Positions 15,513 through 24,422 of a stretch of DNA of 49,846 nt are shown in pieces; positions within the stretch are counted from its first letter, which is position 1; the number at the start of each line of letters is the position of its first letter. Under the pieces are notes generated by a model. That model ran no database searches. It had not been told where the DNA came from and worked only from the letters and a program-made list of their open reading frames with translations. A program made the translations under genes and the position numbers. The stretch lies in IMG/VR virus record IMGVR_UViG_3300035010_000006, positions 1 through 49,846 of that record. One strand, given 5' to 3'. The stretch comes from a virus.

Positions 15513-17095
15513 CCCTCTCCCTCCGTCCCTATCAGCGCGCCGCGATCGAGGCACTCTACGACTACTTCGCCGCCAGCGTGGGCAACCCGCTGATCGTGAT
15601 GCCGACCGGCACCGGGAAGTCCGTGGTCATCGCCGGCTTCACGCGCGAGGCCATCGCCGCCTATGGCGACACCCGCGTACTGGTCCTCACCCACGTGAAG
15701 GAGCTCGTCCAGCAGAACTTCATGGCGCTGCTCCGCGCCTGGCCAGAGGCGCCGGCGGGCATCTACTCCGCCGGCCTGTCCCGTCGCGACATTCACGCGC
15801 AGATCCTGTTCGCCGGCATCCAGTCGATCCACCGTCACGCGCGGCAGGTGCAGCGCTGCGACCTCGTCCTGATCGACGAGGCGCACCTGCTCGGCCGCGG
15901 CGACAGCGGCATGTACCGCTCCTTCCTGGCGCAGCTGAACGAGATCAACGCCGGCCTGCTGAAGGTCGTCGGCTTCACGGCGACGCCCTATCGCCTCGAC
16001 AGCGGCATGCTGCACGAGGGCAAGGATCGTCTCTTCACTGACATCGCCTTCCAGGTGCCGGTACTGGACATGATCCAGCAGGGCTATCTCTGCCCGGTTG
16101 TCCCCAAGCAGACCGCGACGCAGCTCGACGTGGGCGGCGTCGGCACCCGCGGCGGCGAATTCATCGCCAAGGACCTCGAGGCGGCGGTGGACCGGGCCGA
16201 GGTCACGCGCGCCAAGGTGGCTGAGATCGTCCAGCACGGAGAAGGCCGCGGCTCCTGGCTGGTCTTCTGCTCCGGCGTTGCCCATGCCCGCCACGTCCGC
16301 GACGCCATCCGCGAGCATGGCGTCAGCTGCGAGACCGTCACTGGCGACACGCCCGGCCCTGAGCGCGATGCCATCCTGGCGGCCTTCAAGGCGGGGCGGC
16401 TGCGCTGCGTGACCAACGCCAACGTGCTCACCACCGGCTTCGACGCCCCGGGGGTGGACCTGATCGCGCTCCTGCGCCCGACGAAGAGCGTCGGCCTCTA
16501 CGTCCAGATGGTCGGCCGCGGCACGCGCCTCGCCGAAGGCAAGGACGACTGCCTGGTGCTGGACTTCGCTGGTAACACGGCGCGGCACGGCCCGATCGAC
16601 ACGGTCGACGGCCGGAAGAAGGAGAAGTCAGAGGAGCCGGGCGAGGCACCGATCAAGGTCTGCCCGGAATGCCAGACCATCAACCACGCCAGCGTGCGGC
16701 GCTGCATCGAGTGCGATCACGAGTTCCCGCCACCGGTGGTGAAGGTCGCGCCGCAGGCGGCGTCGAACGCGCTGCTCTCGACCCAGGTCCAGGCGACCTG
16801 GTCCGACGTCACAGGGATCAGCTACGCGCGCCACGAGAAGCCCGGCAAGCCGGCGTCGCTGCGCGTCACCTATGAATGCGGCCTAGCGCGGCACAGTGAA
16901 TGGGTCTGCTTCGAGCACACCGGGTTCCCGCGCGACAAGGCGGTGGGCTGGTGGCGGCGCCGCGCCGGCAATCTGCCGCCGCCGGCGACGGTCGACGAGG
17001 CCCTGCAGCAGGTGGACCAGCTCCGCCGTCCGATCGCGATCCAGGTCCGGCCCGCGGGCCAATACACCGAGATCGCCGCCGCGAGGTTCGTGTGA
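15509..17095 (+). CDS. DEAH-box superfamily 2 helicase
   Basis: 528 residues from ATG 15509. Motifs in order: Q-like RPYQ, Walker A MPTGTGKS (31-38), LIDEAH (motif II), GFTATPYR (motif III), and QMVGRGTR (motif VI). A four-cysteine zinc ribbon (CPECQ...CIEC) follows the helicase core, then a C-terminal domain with WRRRAGNLPPPATVDEAL. It resembles phage helicases of the RadD/type III res class used in replication or recombination. The start overlaps the previous stop (ATGA) and the end overlaps the DUF6511 start (GTGA). Confidence 0.92.
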   Translation: MTLSLRPYQRAAIEALYDYFAASVGNPLIVMPTGTGKSVVIAGFTREAIAAYGDTRVLVLTHVKELVQQNFMALLRAWPEAPAGIYSAGLSRRDIHAQILFAGIQSIHRHARQVQRCDLVLIDEAHLLGRGDSGMYRSFLAQLNEINAGLLKVVGFTATPYRLDSGMLHEGKDRLFTDIAFQVPVLDMIQQGYLCPVVPKQTATQLDVGGVGTRGGEFIAKDLEAAVDRAEVTRAKVAEIVQHGEGRGSWLVFCSGVAHARHVRDAIREHGVSCETVTGDTPGPERDAILAAFKAGRLRCVTNANVLTTGFDAPGVDLIALLRPTKSVGLYVQMVGRGTRLAEGKDDCLVLDFAGNTARHGPIDTVDGRKKEKSEEPGEAPIKVCPECQTINHASVRRCIECDHEFPPPVVKVAPQAASNALLSTQVQATWSDVTGISYARHEKPGKPASLRVTYECGLARHSEWVCFEHTGFPRDKAVGWWRRRAGNLPPPATVDEALQQVDQLRRPIAIQVRPAGQYTEIAAARFV

Positions 17096-17445
17096 GATGC
17101 GCCGCCTGTCGCCTCCGCACCGCCCGCGGCTTCGGTTGGTTCGATCCACGCATTCGGACCTCCGAGCCGCTGCCGGCCTGTTCCATGCGCTGCATGAGCG
17201 CGCTCTGCCGGAGGTGGGGCGTGGTTGATCCTGACGAGCACGAGATCGCCGCCATCGCGGCGGCCAGCTCCGTGGCCGGGGAGTACCTGGACAGCATCGG
17301 GAAGACCGACCTCGCGGTGCTGACCGAAGCCGAGTGGCTGACGCTGATCGAGGTGATCATCACCGCCTATCAGGACGAGCTCGCTCGGCGGCTGGATCAG
17401 GGGCGGCATCCGGCGCCGCCGCTCGCGGTGGGAGGGCGGTCGTGA
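17092..17445 (+). CDS. DUF6511 protein with zinc-finger cysteines
   Basis: 117 residues from GTG 17092. C3 and C6 (RCAACR), then GFGWFDPR and CSMRC make a small zinc-binding unit; the rest (DPDEHEIAAIAAASSVAGEY, WLTLIEVIITAYQDEL) matches the DUF6511 family found beside phage replication genes. Function unknown; it may be an accessory to the primase-helicase that starts in its stop codon (GTGA overlap at 17442). Confidence 0.8.
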   Translation: MRCAACRLRTARGFGWFDPRIRTSEPLPACSMRCMSALCRRWGVVDPDEHEIAAIAAASSVAGEYLDSIGKTDLAVLTEAEWLTLIEVIITAYQDELARRLDQGRHPAPPLAVGGRS

Positions 17446-19760
17446 CCCAGACCTCCTCCATGGCCGACTACGGCGAGCGCCTGGTCGACAACGGCTACTC
17501 CGTCATCCCGATCATGCCGGGCAGCAAGGTGCCGGGGCAGTTCCGCGGGGGTGAGTGGTCGCCCTATCCCGACTGGACCCGGCATTGCGACCGGCCGACG
17601 AAGTCCTTCGAGGTGGACATCTGGCGGCGCTGGCCCGGCTGCGGCGTCGGGATCGCCACCGGCGCCGTGGTGGGCATCGACATCGATATCCTGGACGGCG
17701 CGCTCGCCATCCATCTCGCTGACCTCGCGGCCTCCATGCTGGGCGACACGCCCTGCCTGCGCATCGGCCGCGCCCCGAAGCGGCTGCTGGTCTATCGCGC
17801 GGCCACGCCCTTCGCCGGCCGCAAGCGCCATCCCCTCGAGCTGCTGGCGCGCGGCCAGCAGTTCGTCGCCTATGCGGTGCACCCCGACACCGGCCGCCCC
17901 TATGACTGGCCGGAGGACAGCCTGGTGGAGCTGCCGCTCTCGCGCCTCCCTGTGGTGGACGAAGCGGGATGTGCCGCCTTCCTCGACGCTGCCTGGCGGC
18001 TCGTGCCCGACGAGGTCCGGGTCAACTCGATCCTGGCGGACGCACCGACCAGCGCCTGGCGCGGCCCGAGTGACCCGAAGGGCACGCGGGACGCCATCGC
18101 GGCGGCGCTGGCCTGGCTGCCGAATGACGACCTGCCCGGCAATGAGTGGATCACCGTCGGCGCGGCGATCAAGGCGGCCCTTGGCGAGGAGGGGCGCGAC
18201 CTCTGGCTCGATTGGTCACGCCAGTCCCGGAAGTCTGGCCAGTCCGGGCGCTCTGACACGCCCGAGCGGCGTTGGGCCTCGCTGCGGCCGCATAGCGTCG
18301 GCGCCGGGACGATCTACTGGCTCGCCGAGCAGCGCGGCTGGGTGCCGGATCCCGCCCTGACCCTGAACGGCACGGTGGCAGAGCAGGCCGCGCAGCCCCA
18401 CCCGGCCGCGGCCCTGCTGGCGAAGGTCGCCGTTGTGCCACTCCCCGCCGCGCCACCGCCGAAGCCCTACCGCGTCCCGCCCGACCTGCTGCAGGTGGAC
18501 GGCGCGCTGAAGCTGTTCCTGGACTACGCCACCGCCAGCGCCGTCAGCCCGCAGGCATTCCTCTCGCTCGGTGCCGCCATCTGCCTCGTGGGCACCATCG
18601 CGGGGCGCCGCTATCGCACGCCGACCGACCTGCGCAGCAACGTCTACGCAATCGGCATCGCCGACAGCGGCGGCGGGAAGGACCATGCCCGACGCTGCGT
18701 GAAGCGCGCGATCTATGCGGCCGGCCTCGACCGCTATCTCGGCGGCGAAGATCTGGCGTCGTCGGCCGGGCTGCTGACCTCCCTGCAGCGCCATCCTGCG
18801 CGCCTGTTCCAGGTCGACGAGTTCGGCCAATTCCTGAAGTTGGTCCTGAGCCAGCGCGCGCCGGCCCATAAGGCGGCCATCTGGTCCGAGCTGACGAAGC
18901 TCTACACCTCGGCGGCCGAGCCCTACATCGGCGCGGAATACGCCGACCAGAAGGCGCGGCCGCGGGTCACCATCGAGCAACCCTGTGCCTGCATCTGGGG
19001 CGTCACGGTGCCAGGGCCGCTCTGGTCGGCGCTGGAGGGCGGCGCGCTAGCGGACGGCTCCATCGCGCGCTTCCTGGTCTTCCTGACGGACGACGACTAC
19101 CCCGAGCGCAACGAGGCCACGGCCCCGATGGACCCGCCGGCGGCGCTGGTGTCGGCGCTGCAGGCGATCGCACGCGGCGTGCCGGGCCACAGCCGTGGCG
19201 GGAACATCGCCGACGCCATGGAATCCTCGGCGCCGATCCACGCCTACACGGTGCCGCTCAGCCCTGGCGCCGAGGCTGCGATGGCGTGCGTGCGTCGTGA
19301 GGCCACCGACCTGCTGCGCTCGCACCGCGGGACCTACGCCACCGCGCTGTTCGGCCGCTACGCGGAGAACACCGCCAAGCTGGCGATGATCGCTGCGGTC
19401 AGCCGCGACCCGGCCAAACCCGTCACGGAAGCGGAGGACGTCACCTGGGCGGCGGCCCTGGTCGAACACTGCATCGGCACGCTGCTGCGCGAGGCCGACC
19501 GCCGCGTCGCGGACAACGACACCGAGGCGAAGCACAAGCGCGTCCTGGAGATCATCCGCTCCGCCGGCGAGATCAGCCGGAACGCGCTGGTTCGAAAGAC
19601 GCAGTTTCTGTCGAAGCGCGAGCGCGAGGAGATCTTCGACGCGCTGGTCGAAGGCGAGCTGGTCACGCGCAGCATGAAGCCAACCGGCACCAAGCCGACG
19701 ATGCTGTTCATCGCGCGCGGCGCACCCGAGGCGACTGCAGGCAAGGAGGCCACTCCTTGA
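17442..19760 (+). CDS. Primase-polymerase/helicase replication protein
   Basis: 772 residues from GTG 17442. Residues ~8-180 are a bifunctional primase/polymerase (Prim-Pol) domain: NGYSVIPIMPGSK, catalytic D80-x-D82 in VVGIDIDILDG, and a later His in AYAVHPDTG. A PriCT-2-like linker follows (DAIAAALAWLPNDD and WITVGAAIKAALGEEGRDLW). The C-terminal part is a DUF3987-type ATPase with a P-loop-like DSGGGKDHARR, in which Lys is followed by Asp rather than Ser/Thr, and LFQVDEFGQFL as Walker B. It should start phage DNA replication. It ends ~65 bp before the octamer repeats. Confidence 0.9.
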   Translation: MTQTSSMADYGERLVDNGYSVIPIMPGSKVPGQFRGGEWSPYPDWTRHCDRPTKSFEVDIWRRWPGCGVGIATGAVVGIDIDILDGALAIHLADLAASMLGDTPCLRIGRAPKRLLVYRAATPFAGRKRHPLELLARGQQFVAYAVHPDTGRPYDWPEDSLVELPLSRLPVVDEAGCAAFLDAAWRLVPDEVRVNSILADAPTSAWRGPSDPKGTRDAIAAALAWLPNDDLPGNEWITVGAAIKAALGEEGRDLWLDWSRQSRKSGQSGRSDTPERRWASLRPHSVGAGTIYWLAEQRGWVPDPALTLNGTVAEQAAQPHPAAALLAKVAVVPLPAAPPPKPYRVPPDLLQVDGALKLFLDYATASAVSPQAFLSLGAAICLVGTIAGRRYRTPTDLRSNVYAIGIADSGGGKDHARRCVKRAIYAAGLDRYLGGEDLASSAGLLTSLQRHPARLFQVDEFGQFLKLVLSQRAPAHKAAIWSELTKLYTSAAEPYIGAEYADQKARPRVTIEQPCACIWGVTVPGPLWSALEGGALADGSIARFLVFLTDDDYPERNEATAPMDPPAALVSALQAIARGVPGHSRGGNIADAMESSAPIHAYTVPLSPGAEAAMACVRREATDLLRSHRGTYATALFGRYAENTAKLAMIAAVSRDPAKPVTEAEDVTWAAALVEHCIGTLLREADRRVADNDTEAKHKRVLEIIRSAGEISRNALVRKTQFLSKREREEIFDALVEGELVTRSMKPTGTKPTMLFIARGAPEATAGKEATP

Positions 19761-19825
19761 CGCATTCGATCCATCAAGCTCGGCGACCGCCTCGAAACCC
19801 AGGCTGGAGGCCGCTTCCACGCGCA

Positions 19826-19925
19826 TACGTCAATACGTCAATCCGTCACGCGGGCGCACACGGGTACCTGTGGGTCGCGCGCGGGCGGAGAGAGAGACCC
19901 TTTGACGAATTGATATATTGATGAA
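19826..19925. repeat. Inverted clusters of TTGACGTA-type octamers; candidate origin or operator
   Basis: At 19826-19849 three octamers run head to tail: TACGTCAA, TACGTCAA, TCCGTCAC. Read on the minus strand these are TTGACGTA-type units. At 19902-19925 three related units lie on the plus strand: TTGACGAA, TTGATATA, TTGATGAA, the last overlapping the next start codon. The two clusters face each other across ~52 bp. Position directly after the primase-helicase gene suits a replication origin; a repressor site is the alternative. Confidence 0.45.
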
Positions 19926-20226
19926 TCTCCCAATAGACCCCCCTCCGCACGTGCGCGCGCGCGCGAAGCACGACCTCCCGTCCTCGCAGGGCCCGCAGCG
20001 GCTGCCGGGCGGTCCGCTGCCGCCGAGGTCCAGCCTCGATCGCGGCACGCGCAGCGCGACCACCACGCCCGAGATGGAAGCGCTGCGCCGCCGTGTCTGG
20101 CAGCAGCAGGGCGTCGTCTCGCTGCGCCTTGAGGACATCACCGACCCCTGGCTGCGCCAGGCGATCCAGAACGAAGCCGTGCGGCGCTGGGGCCCGCGGC
20201 AGCAGGAGACCACCCATGGCCGGTAA
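19921..20226 (+). CDS. Small phage protein of unknown function
   Basis: 101 residues from ATG 19921. The first half is Pro/Arg-rich and probably disordered; the second half (EMEALRRRVWQQQGVVSLRL, then DPWLRQAIQNEAVRRWG) is helical and looks like a conserved domain that I cannot name. The end overlaps the DUF6456 gene by 11 bp. Its start codon lies within the octamer repeats, so a protein bound there could block translation or transcription. Confidence 0.6.
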   Translation: MNLPIDPPPHVRARAKHDLPSSQGPQRLPGGPLPPRSSLDRGTRSATTTPEMEALRRRVWQQQGVVSLRLEDITDPWLRQAIQNEAVRRWGPRQQETTHGR

Positions 20227-20659
20227 GCGGAAGGCGAAGACCCCGAAGCGGGACGAGGCGCTCGGTCCGTCGAAGTGGCGGCTGCAGCACGGCGGCTTCT
20301 CGGAGCCGATCCGCGAGGCAGATCCCGAGACGGGCGGTCCTGTGCAGCATCGGCGCGCAGTGGACACGCTCGGCATGATGCTGGCCAACGGCACGATCAC
20401 GCAGGAGATGCACGACGCTGGTGGCTACTTCCGCGCGCTGTTCCGTCGGGCTGCGCTTGACGGCATGGCGCGCTCGCCGCTGGTCCGGCTGCCTGGGAAG
20501 ACCGCCGACGCCCTGTCTGAGCGGAACATCGACGCGCGCCGCAAGGTCGCCGAAGCGCTGGACGCGCTGGGTGGACATGACAGCGCAGCGGGCTCCTGCG
20601 CCTGGTACGTTGTTGGCCTTGAGATGTCCGTGCGCGAGTGGGCGATGCGGCAGGGATGA
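20216..20659 (+). CDS. DUF6456-like phage protein, truncated by an in-frame stop
   Basis: 147 residues from ATG 20216. The block RRAVDTLGMMLANGTITQEM and the later RRKVAEALDALGG, GSCAWYVVGLEMSVREWA fit phage proteins of the DUF6456 type. The frame ends at TGA 20657-20659, but the same frame stays open for another 34 codons to TGA 20762-20764 and reads GGRPVAPPQAQGMLVATLSV, then LAGHFGLVPRTRAA, which I recall as the usual family C-terminus. The stop sits where I expect Trp (TGG to TGA). So the gene is probably truncated by one base change, or the base is a sequencing error. Confidence 0.65.
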   Translation: MAGKRKAKTPKRDEALGPSKWRLQHGGFSEPIREADPETGGPVQHRRAVDTLGMMLANGTITQEMHDAGGYFRALFRRAALDGMARSPLVRLPGKTADALSERNIDARRKVAEALDALGGHDSAAGSCAWYVVGLEMSVREWAMRQG

Positions 20660-21134
20660 GGAGGACGTCCCGTCGCACCTCCGCAGGCGCAGGGGATGCT
20701 GGTTGCGACGCTCAGCGTTCTGGCGGGGCACTTCGGCCTCGTGCCGCGGACGCGGGCGGCGTGATGGCGTGCGAACGCACGAAGAAAGTTCGTGCGAGCG
20801 AAGACGAGCGTAGTGCCGCGAAAGAATGTCGCGTTGCGCAGCGAAATCCACACGGCGTATCATCAGGACACCTCGAAAAGGCGCGACCGCACCGCGGCTC
20901 GCCAGCCACAGCGTCGCTCAATCGAGATAGTGGCTCGCGAGCCGCAGGGTCCTTCCTGGGCCCGACGTATGCGGGGGGCGGAAGCGCGCAACATCGCTAG
21001 CGCCTGGCCCGAAAAGTGGTTCGCAGTTCGCACCCTTCGGCCGTTATTTCAATCGCTTAGCTGCGAACTACCGCTGCGTCGGTTCGCAGCCGCGGTTCGC
21101 ATAGTTCGCACCCACCCCCTTCCCGGATGGCCCG
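20660..21134. other. Gap: lost 3' end of DUF6456 gene, hairpin and GTTCGCA repeats
   Basis: 20660-20764 is the in-frame continuation of the truncated DUF6456 gene. A hairpin, CGCACGAA-GAAAG-TTCGTGCG, lies at 20776-20796. From ~20800 to 21010 I see no gene: the open frames there have no protein-like composition or neighbours to support them. The last ~110 bp hold the GTTCGCA repeats listed separately. Confidence 0.5.
21018..21110. repeat. GTTCGCA heptamer cluster upstream of ParB-methyltransferase
   Basis: Five direct copies of GTTCGCA lie at 21019-21025, 21026-21032, 21082-21088, 21095-21101 and 21104-21110, with one inverted copy (TGCGAAC) at 21062-21068. They end 24 bp before the methyltransferase start. 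They may be iterons, operator sites, or sites bound by the ParB-like domain of the adjacent protein. Confidence 0.45.
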
Positions 21135-22604
21135 ATGACGCTCCCCTGGATGGCAGCGAAGATCCTGCTGCGCCCGGTGGCGGAGCTGCGCGCGCATCCC
21201 GGCAACGCGCGCGTGCACGGCGCCGCACAGATCGAGCAGATCAAGGCCAGCATGCTGGCCTTCGGCTTCACGGTGCCGCTGCTGGTGGACGAGGCCGGCG
21301 TGCTGATCGCCGGCCATGGCCGGCTTGAGGCCGCCGTGGCGCTCGGCATCGAGAAGGTGCCGACGATCGTGCTGCGGCATCTGTCTGCGGCGCAGAAGGA
21401 GGCGCTCCGGCTCGCCGACAATCGCATCGCGGAGAACGCGACCTGGGATGGGGCGCTGCTGCGCGATGCGCTCGCCGCAGCGCAGGCGGCGCCTGACCTC
21501 GACCTGGCGGCGCTCGGCTTCTCGGCCGCGGAGCTCGACGACATCCTCGCGGCGGCTGGAGATGCCGTGTCCGACGGCGACGCGCCCGAGGCTCTGTCGG
21601 CGCCCGCGGTCCAGGGGGGCGGGGACGGCGCGGCGGAGACGGAGGCGGCGGCGGAGCAGGATGATCCGGCCGATGCCGAACCCGACCCGCCGCGCCACGC
21701 CGTCACCCGGCCGGGCGACCTCTGGACCCTCGGCGAGCACCGCCTGCTCTGCGGCGACAGCACCGATGCGGCGTCGGTCGCCCGAGTGATGGGCGAGGAC
21801 CGCGCCACGCTTCTCTTCACCAGCCCGCCTTACGGGAACCAGCGCGACTACACCACCGGCGGCGTCTCCGATTGGGATGCGCTGATGCGCGGTGTGTTCC
21901 AGCACCTGCCGGCGATCCTTACCGGCGACGGCCAGGTGCTGGTGAACCTCGGCCTGATCCACCGCGAGGGCGAGTGGCAGCCCTATTGGCAGGGCTGGCT
22001 CGACTGGATGCGGGCGCAGGGCTGGCGGCGTTTCGGGCTCTACGCCTGGGACCAGGGCCCCGGCCTGCCAGGAGACTGGAACGGCCGCCTCGCTCCAGCT
22101 TTTGAGCTGGTCTTCCACTTCAACCGCGAGGCCCGCGCGCCGAACAAGATCGTGCCCTGCAAATGGGCTGGCACGCCTAACAAGGGCAGCGGGCTGCGCG
22201 CCGCGGACGGCGAGGTGAAGGCCTACACCCACATCGGCCTGCCGGTGCAGGAGATGCGGATCCCGGACAGCGTGCTGCGCATCACCCGCCACAAGGGCCG
22301 CGGTATCGAGACCGAGCACCCTGCGGTGTTCCCGGTCGCGCTGCCCGAGTTCCTGATGCGCGCCTACACGGACGAGGGCGAGGTCGTGTTCGAGCCTTTC
22401 TCGGGGAGCGGGACCACCATCCTGGCCGGCCAGCGCACGAGCCGCCGCGTCCGCGCCATTGAGCTCGCGCCGGCCTATGTCGACCTCGCGATCGCCCGCT
22501 GGCGGACGCTGTATCCCGACCTGCCGGTGACGCTCGCCGACGATGGCCGCGACTTCGACGTGGTAGCGGCCGCCCGAGGGGAGGTGCTGCCCGATGCAGC
22601 CTGA
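21135..22604 (+). CDS. ParB-domain DNA methyltransferase
   Basis: 489 residues. Residues ~12-100 are a ParB/Sulfiredoxin-like domain (HPGNARVHGAAQIEQIKASM, LIAGHGRLEAAVALG). After an acidic linker comes an N-4/N-6 methylase with TSPPYGNQ (motif IV, catalytic SPPY) before FEPFSGSGTTILAGQ (motif I, SAM binding), a beta-class order. SPPY fits N4-cytosine or N6-adenine targets. Such fusions are common in phages and may protect phage DNA from host restriction. No restriction enzyme gene is visible. It overlaps the next methyltransferase by 11 bp. Confidence 0.9.
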   Translation: MTLPWMAAKILLRPVAELRAHPGNARVHGAAQIEQIKASMLAFGFTVPLLVDEAGVLIAGHGRLEAAVALGIEKVPTIVLRHLSAAQKEALRLADNRIAENATWDGALLRDALAAAQAAPDLDLAALGFSAAELDDILAAAGDAVSDGDAPEALSAPAVQGGGDGAAETEAAAEQDDPADAEPDPPRHAVTRPGDLWTLGEHRLLCGDSTDAASVARVMGEDRATLLFTSPPYGNQRDYTTGGVSDWDALMRGVFQHLPAILTGDGQVLVNLGLIHREGEWQPYWQGWLDWMRAQGWRRFGLYAWDQGPGLPGDWNGRLAPAFELVFHFNREARAPNKIVPCKWAGTPNKGSGLRAADGEVKAYTHIGLPVQEMRIPDSVLRITRHKGRGIETEHPAVFPVALPEFLMRAYTDEGEVVFEPFSGSGTTILAGQRTSRRVRAIELAPAYVDLAIARWRTLYPDLPVTLADDGRDFDVVAAARGEVLPDAA

Positions 22605-23849
22605 CCTGCAGGTGACCACCGTGGCCGTGGCCGCGCTGGCCCCCTACGCCGAGAACGCGCGGACGCACTCCCCCGACCAGGTCGCGCAGATCGCCGCCTC
22701 AATCGCCGAGTTCGGCTTCGTGAACCCGGTGCTGGTGGACGCCGCCGGCGTGCTGGTCGCGGGCCACGGGCGGGTCATGGCCGCGAAGCGCCTCGGCATG
22801 GCCGCGGCCCGGCGATCCGGCTCGCCCACCTGACCGAGGCGCAGGCGCGGGTGCTGCGCCTGGCCGACAACCAGATCGCGCTCAACTCCGGCTGGGACGA
22901 GGCCCTGCTCGCCGCCGAGATCGCGCGCATCCGCGACGAGGCAGTGGTCGATCTCGACGTCCTCGGCTTCTCGGGCATGGAGCTCGACCGGCTGCTGGCC
23001 GCGGCGGATGCCGGCCTCGAGGACAACGGCGACGACGCGCCGGACCCGCCGGCCGTGCCGGTCACCCGCGCTGGCGACCTATGGCGCTGCGGCGACCACC
23101 GCCTGCTCTGCGGCGACGCCACCAAGCTGGCCGACGTGCAGCGCGCCCTCGGCGCCGACCGCCTCGCCGACATGGCCTTCACGGACCCGCCCTACAACGT
23201 CGCCTACCAGGGCGGCACCGCGGCCAGGATGACCATCGCCAACGATGCGCTCGGCTCCGGCTTCCTCGACTTCCTCCGACCTGCGCTGGCTAACCTACTC
23301 TCCGTGACGAAGGGCGCCTGCTACGTCTGCATGTCCTCGTCCGAGTGGCCGACGCTGCACCGCGCCTGGCAGGAGGCGGGCGGGAAGTGGTCGAGCACCA
23401 TCATCTGGGCGAAGAACACCTTCGCGCTCGGCCGTGCCGACTACCACCAGCAGTTCGAGGCGATGCTCTACGGCTGGAAGGCCGGTGCGCAGCACTACTG
23501 GTGCGGCGCGCGGGACCAGGGGAACGTCTGGCACTTCGACAAGCCGGCCAGGAACGACCTGCACCCCACCATGAAGCCGGTGGCGCTGGTCGAGCGCGCG
23601 ATCCGCAACAGCAGCAAGCAGCGCGACACCGTGCTGGACCCGTTCGGCGGCTCCGGCACGACGATGATCGCGGCGGAGCGGACCGGACGGCGCGCGGTGC
23701 TGCTCGAACTCGACCCGGCCTATGCCGACGTGATCGTCCGGCGTTGGCAGGAGGCGACGGGCGGGACGGCGGTGCTCGACGGCGAGGACCGCACCTTCGA
23801 CGACATCGCTGCGGCTCGAGATGTCAGGACCACCACGGCGATTGCGTGA
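22594..23849 (+). pseudogene. Second ParB-domain DNA methyltransferase, frameshifted
   Basis: The first part (22594-22833) encodes the ParB-like domain (YAENARTHSPDQVAQIAASI, VAGHGRVMAAKRLGMA) and then runs into a stop after nonsense residues. The second part, open from at least 22851 to 23849, continues with VLRLADNQIALNSGWDEALL and a methylase holding TDPPYN (motif IV) and LDPFGGSGTT (motif I). Joining them needs one extra base near 22807-22812, where GCGGCCCGG probably read GCGGTCCCGG (A-V-P-A-I-R-L-A-H-L). DPPY is typical of N6-adenine enzymes. The methylase part might still be made from an internal start. Confidence 0.8.
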
Positions 23850-23915
23850 CTACGGGGCGCGCTGCTACCCCATGGTGAAGGACGTCTTCTGACCAACCCG
23901 CTTCGAGGACCGGCT

Positions 23916-24422
23916 GTGGCGCAGCGACAGGTATACACCATTGGCTATGAGGGCGCGGATCTAGGGCCGTTCCTTGCGAAGCTGACGTCCGCTGGCATCA
24001 GGCAGGTTATCGACGTGCGGGAGCTGCCGCTCTCCAGAAAGCGCGGCTTCTCAAAGTCGGCCCTCGCGGCCGCACTCGCCGAAAGCGGAATTCAGTACCT
24101 GCACCTTCGCGATCTTGGGGACCCAAAACCCGGCCGCGAGGCTGCGCGACGAGGAGATCACAACAGCTTCCTGCGCATCTACAAGCGGCACCTCGCAGGA
24201 GCCTGTGCCCAGGCCGCCTTGGCAGAAGCGATCCGGCAGGCTGCCGCAGTTCGATCCTGTCTGCTCTGCTTCGAGCGCGACCACGACGGGTGTCACCGCT
24301 CCATCGTGGCGGATGCCATGACCGCCGCGACGGGGATCGGCGTGACGCACCTCCGCATTGATCCACCTGCCCGGCACACTGCACGAAGCAGCGATGAGCA
24401 CGCCGCTACCCACATCTGGTGA
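23916..24422 (+). CDS. DUF488 domain protein
   Basis: 168 residues from GTG 23916, with GAGGA 7 bases upstream. It has the DUF488 signature: YTIGYEG (7-13), VIDVRELPLSRKRGFSK (31-47), and the cysteine and histidine set CLLCFERDHDGCHR (115-128). DUF488 proteins are small and their activity is not well established; the conserved Cys/His residues suggest metal binding or catalysis. It overlaps the next gene by 29 bp, so the two are a unit. The pair lies between phage replication and packaging genes, with lower GC than its neighbours, as expected of cargo. Confidence 0.85.
   Translation: MAQRQVYTIGYEGADLGPFLAKLTSAGIRQVIDVRELPLSRKRGFSKSALAAALAESGIQYLHLRDLGDPKPGREAARRGDHNSFLRIYKRHLAGACAQAALAEAIRQAAAVRSCLLCFERDHDGCHRSIVADAMTAATGIGVTHLRIDPPARHTARSSDEHAATHIW

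Noticed and set aside
19826-19925. The octamer cluster as a CRISPR array
   Set aside because: The units are 8 bp, touch each other without spacers, and no cas gene is present.
20638-21328. Plus-strand frames of 120 and 178 codons in the gap after the DUF6456 gene
   Set aside because: They lack ribosome sites and protein-like composition, cross the repeat cluster, and the second runs into the methyltransferase in another frame.
21057-22619. A 520-codon minus-strand frame
   Set aside because: It is the antisense of the first ParB-methyltransferase, which has ParB, SPPY and SAM-binding motifs in order.
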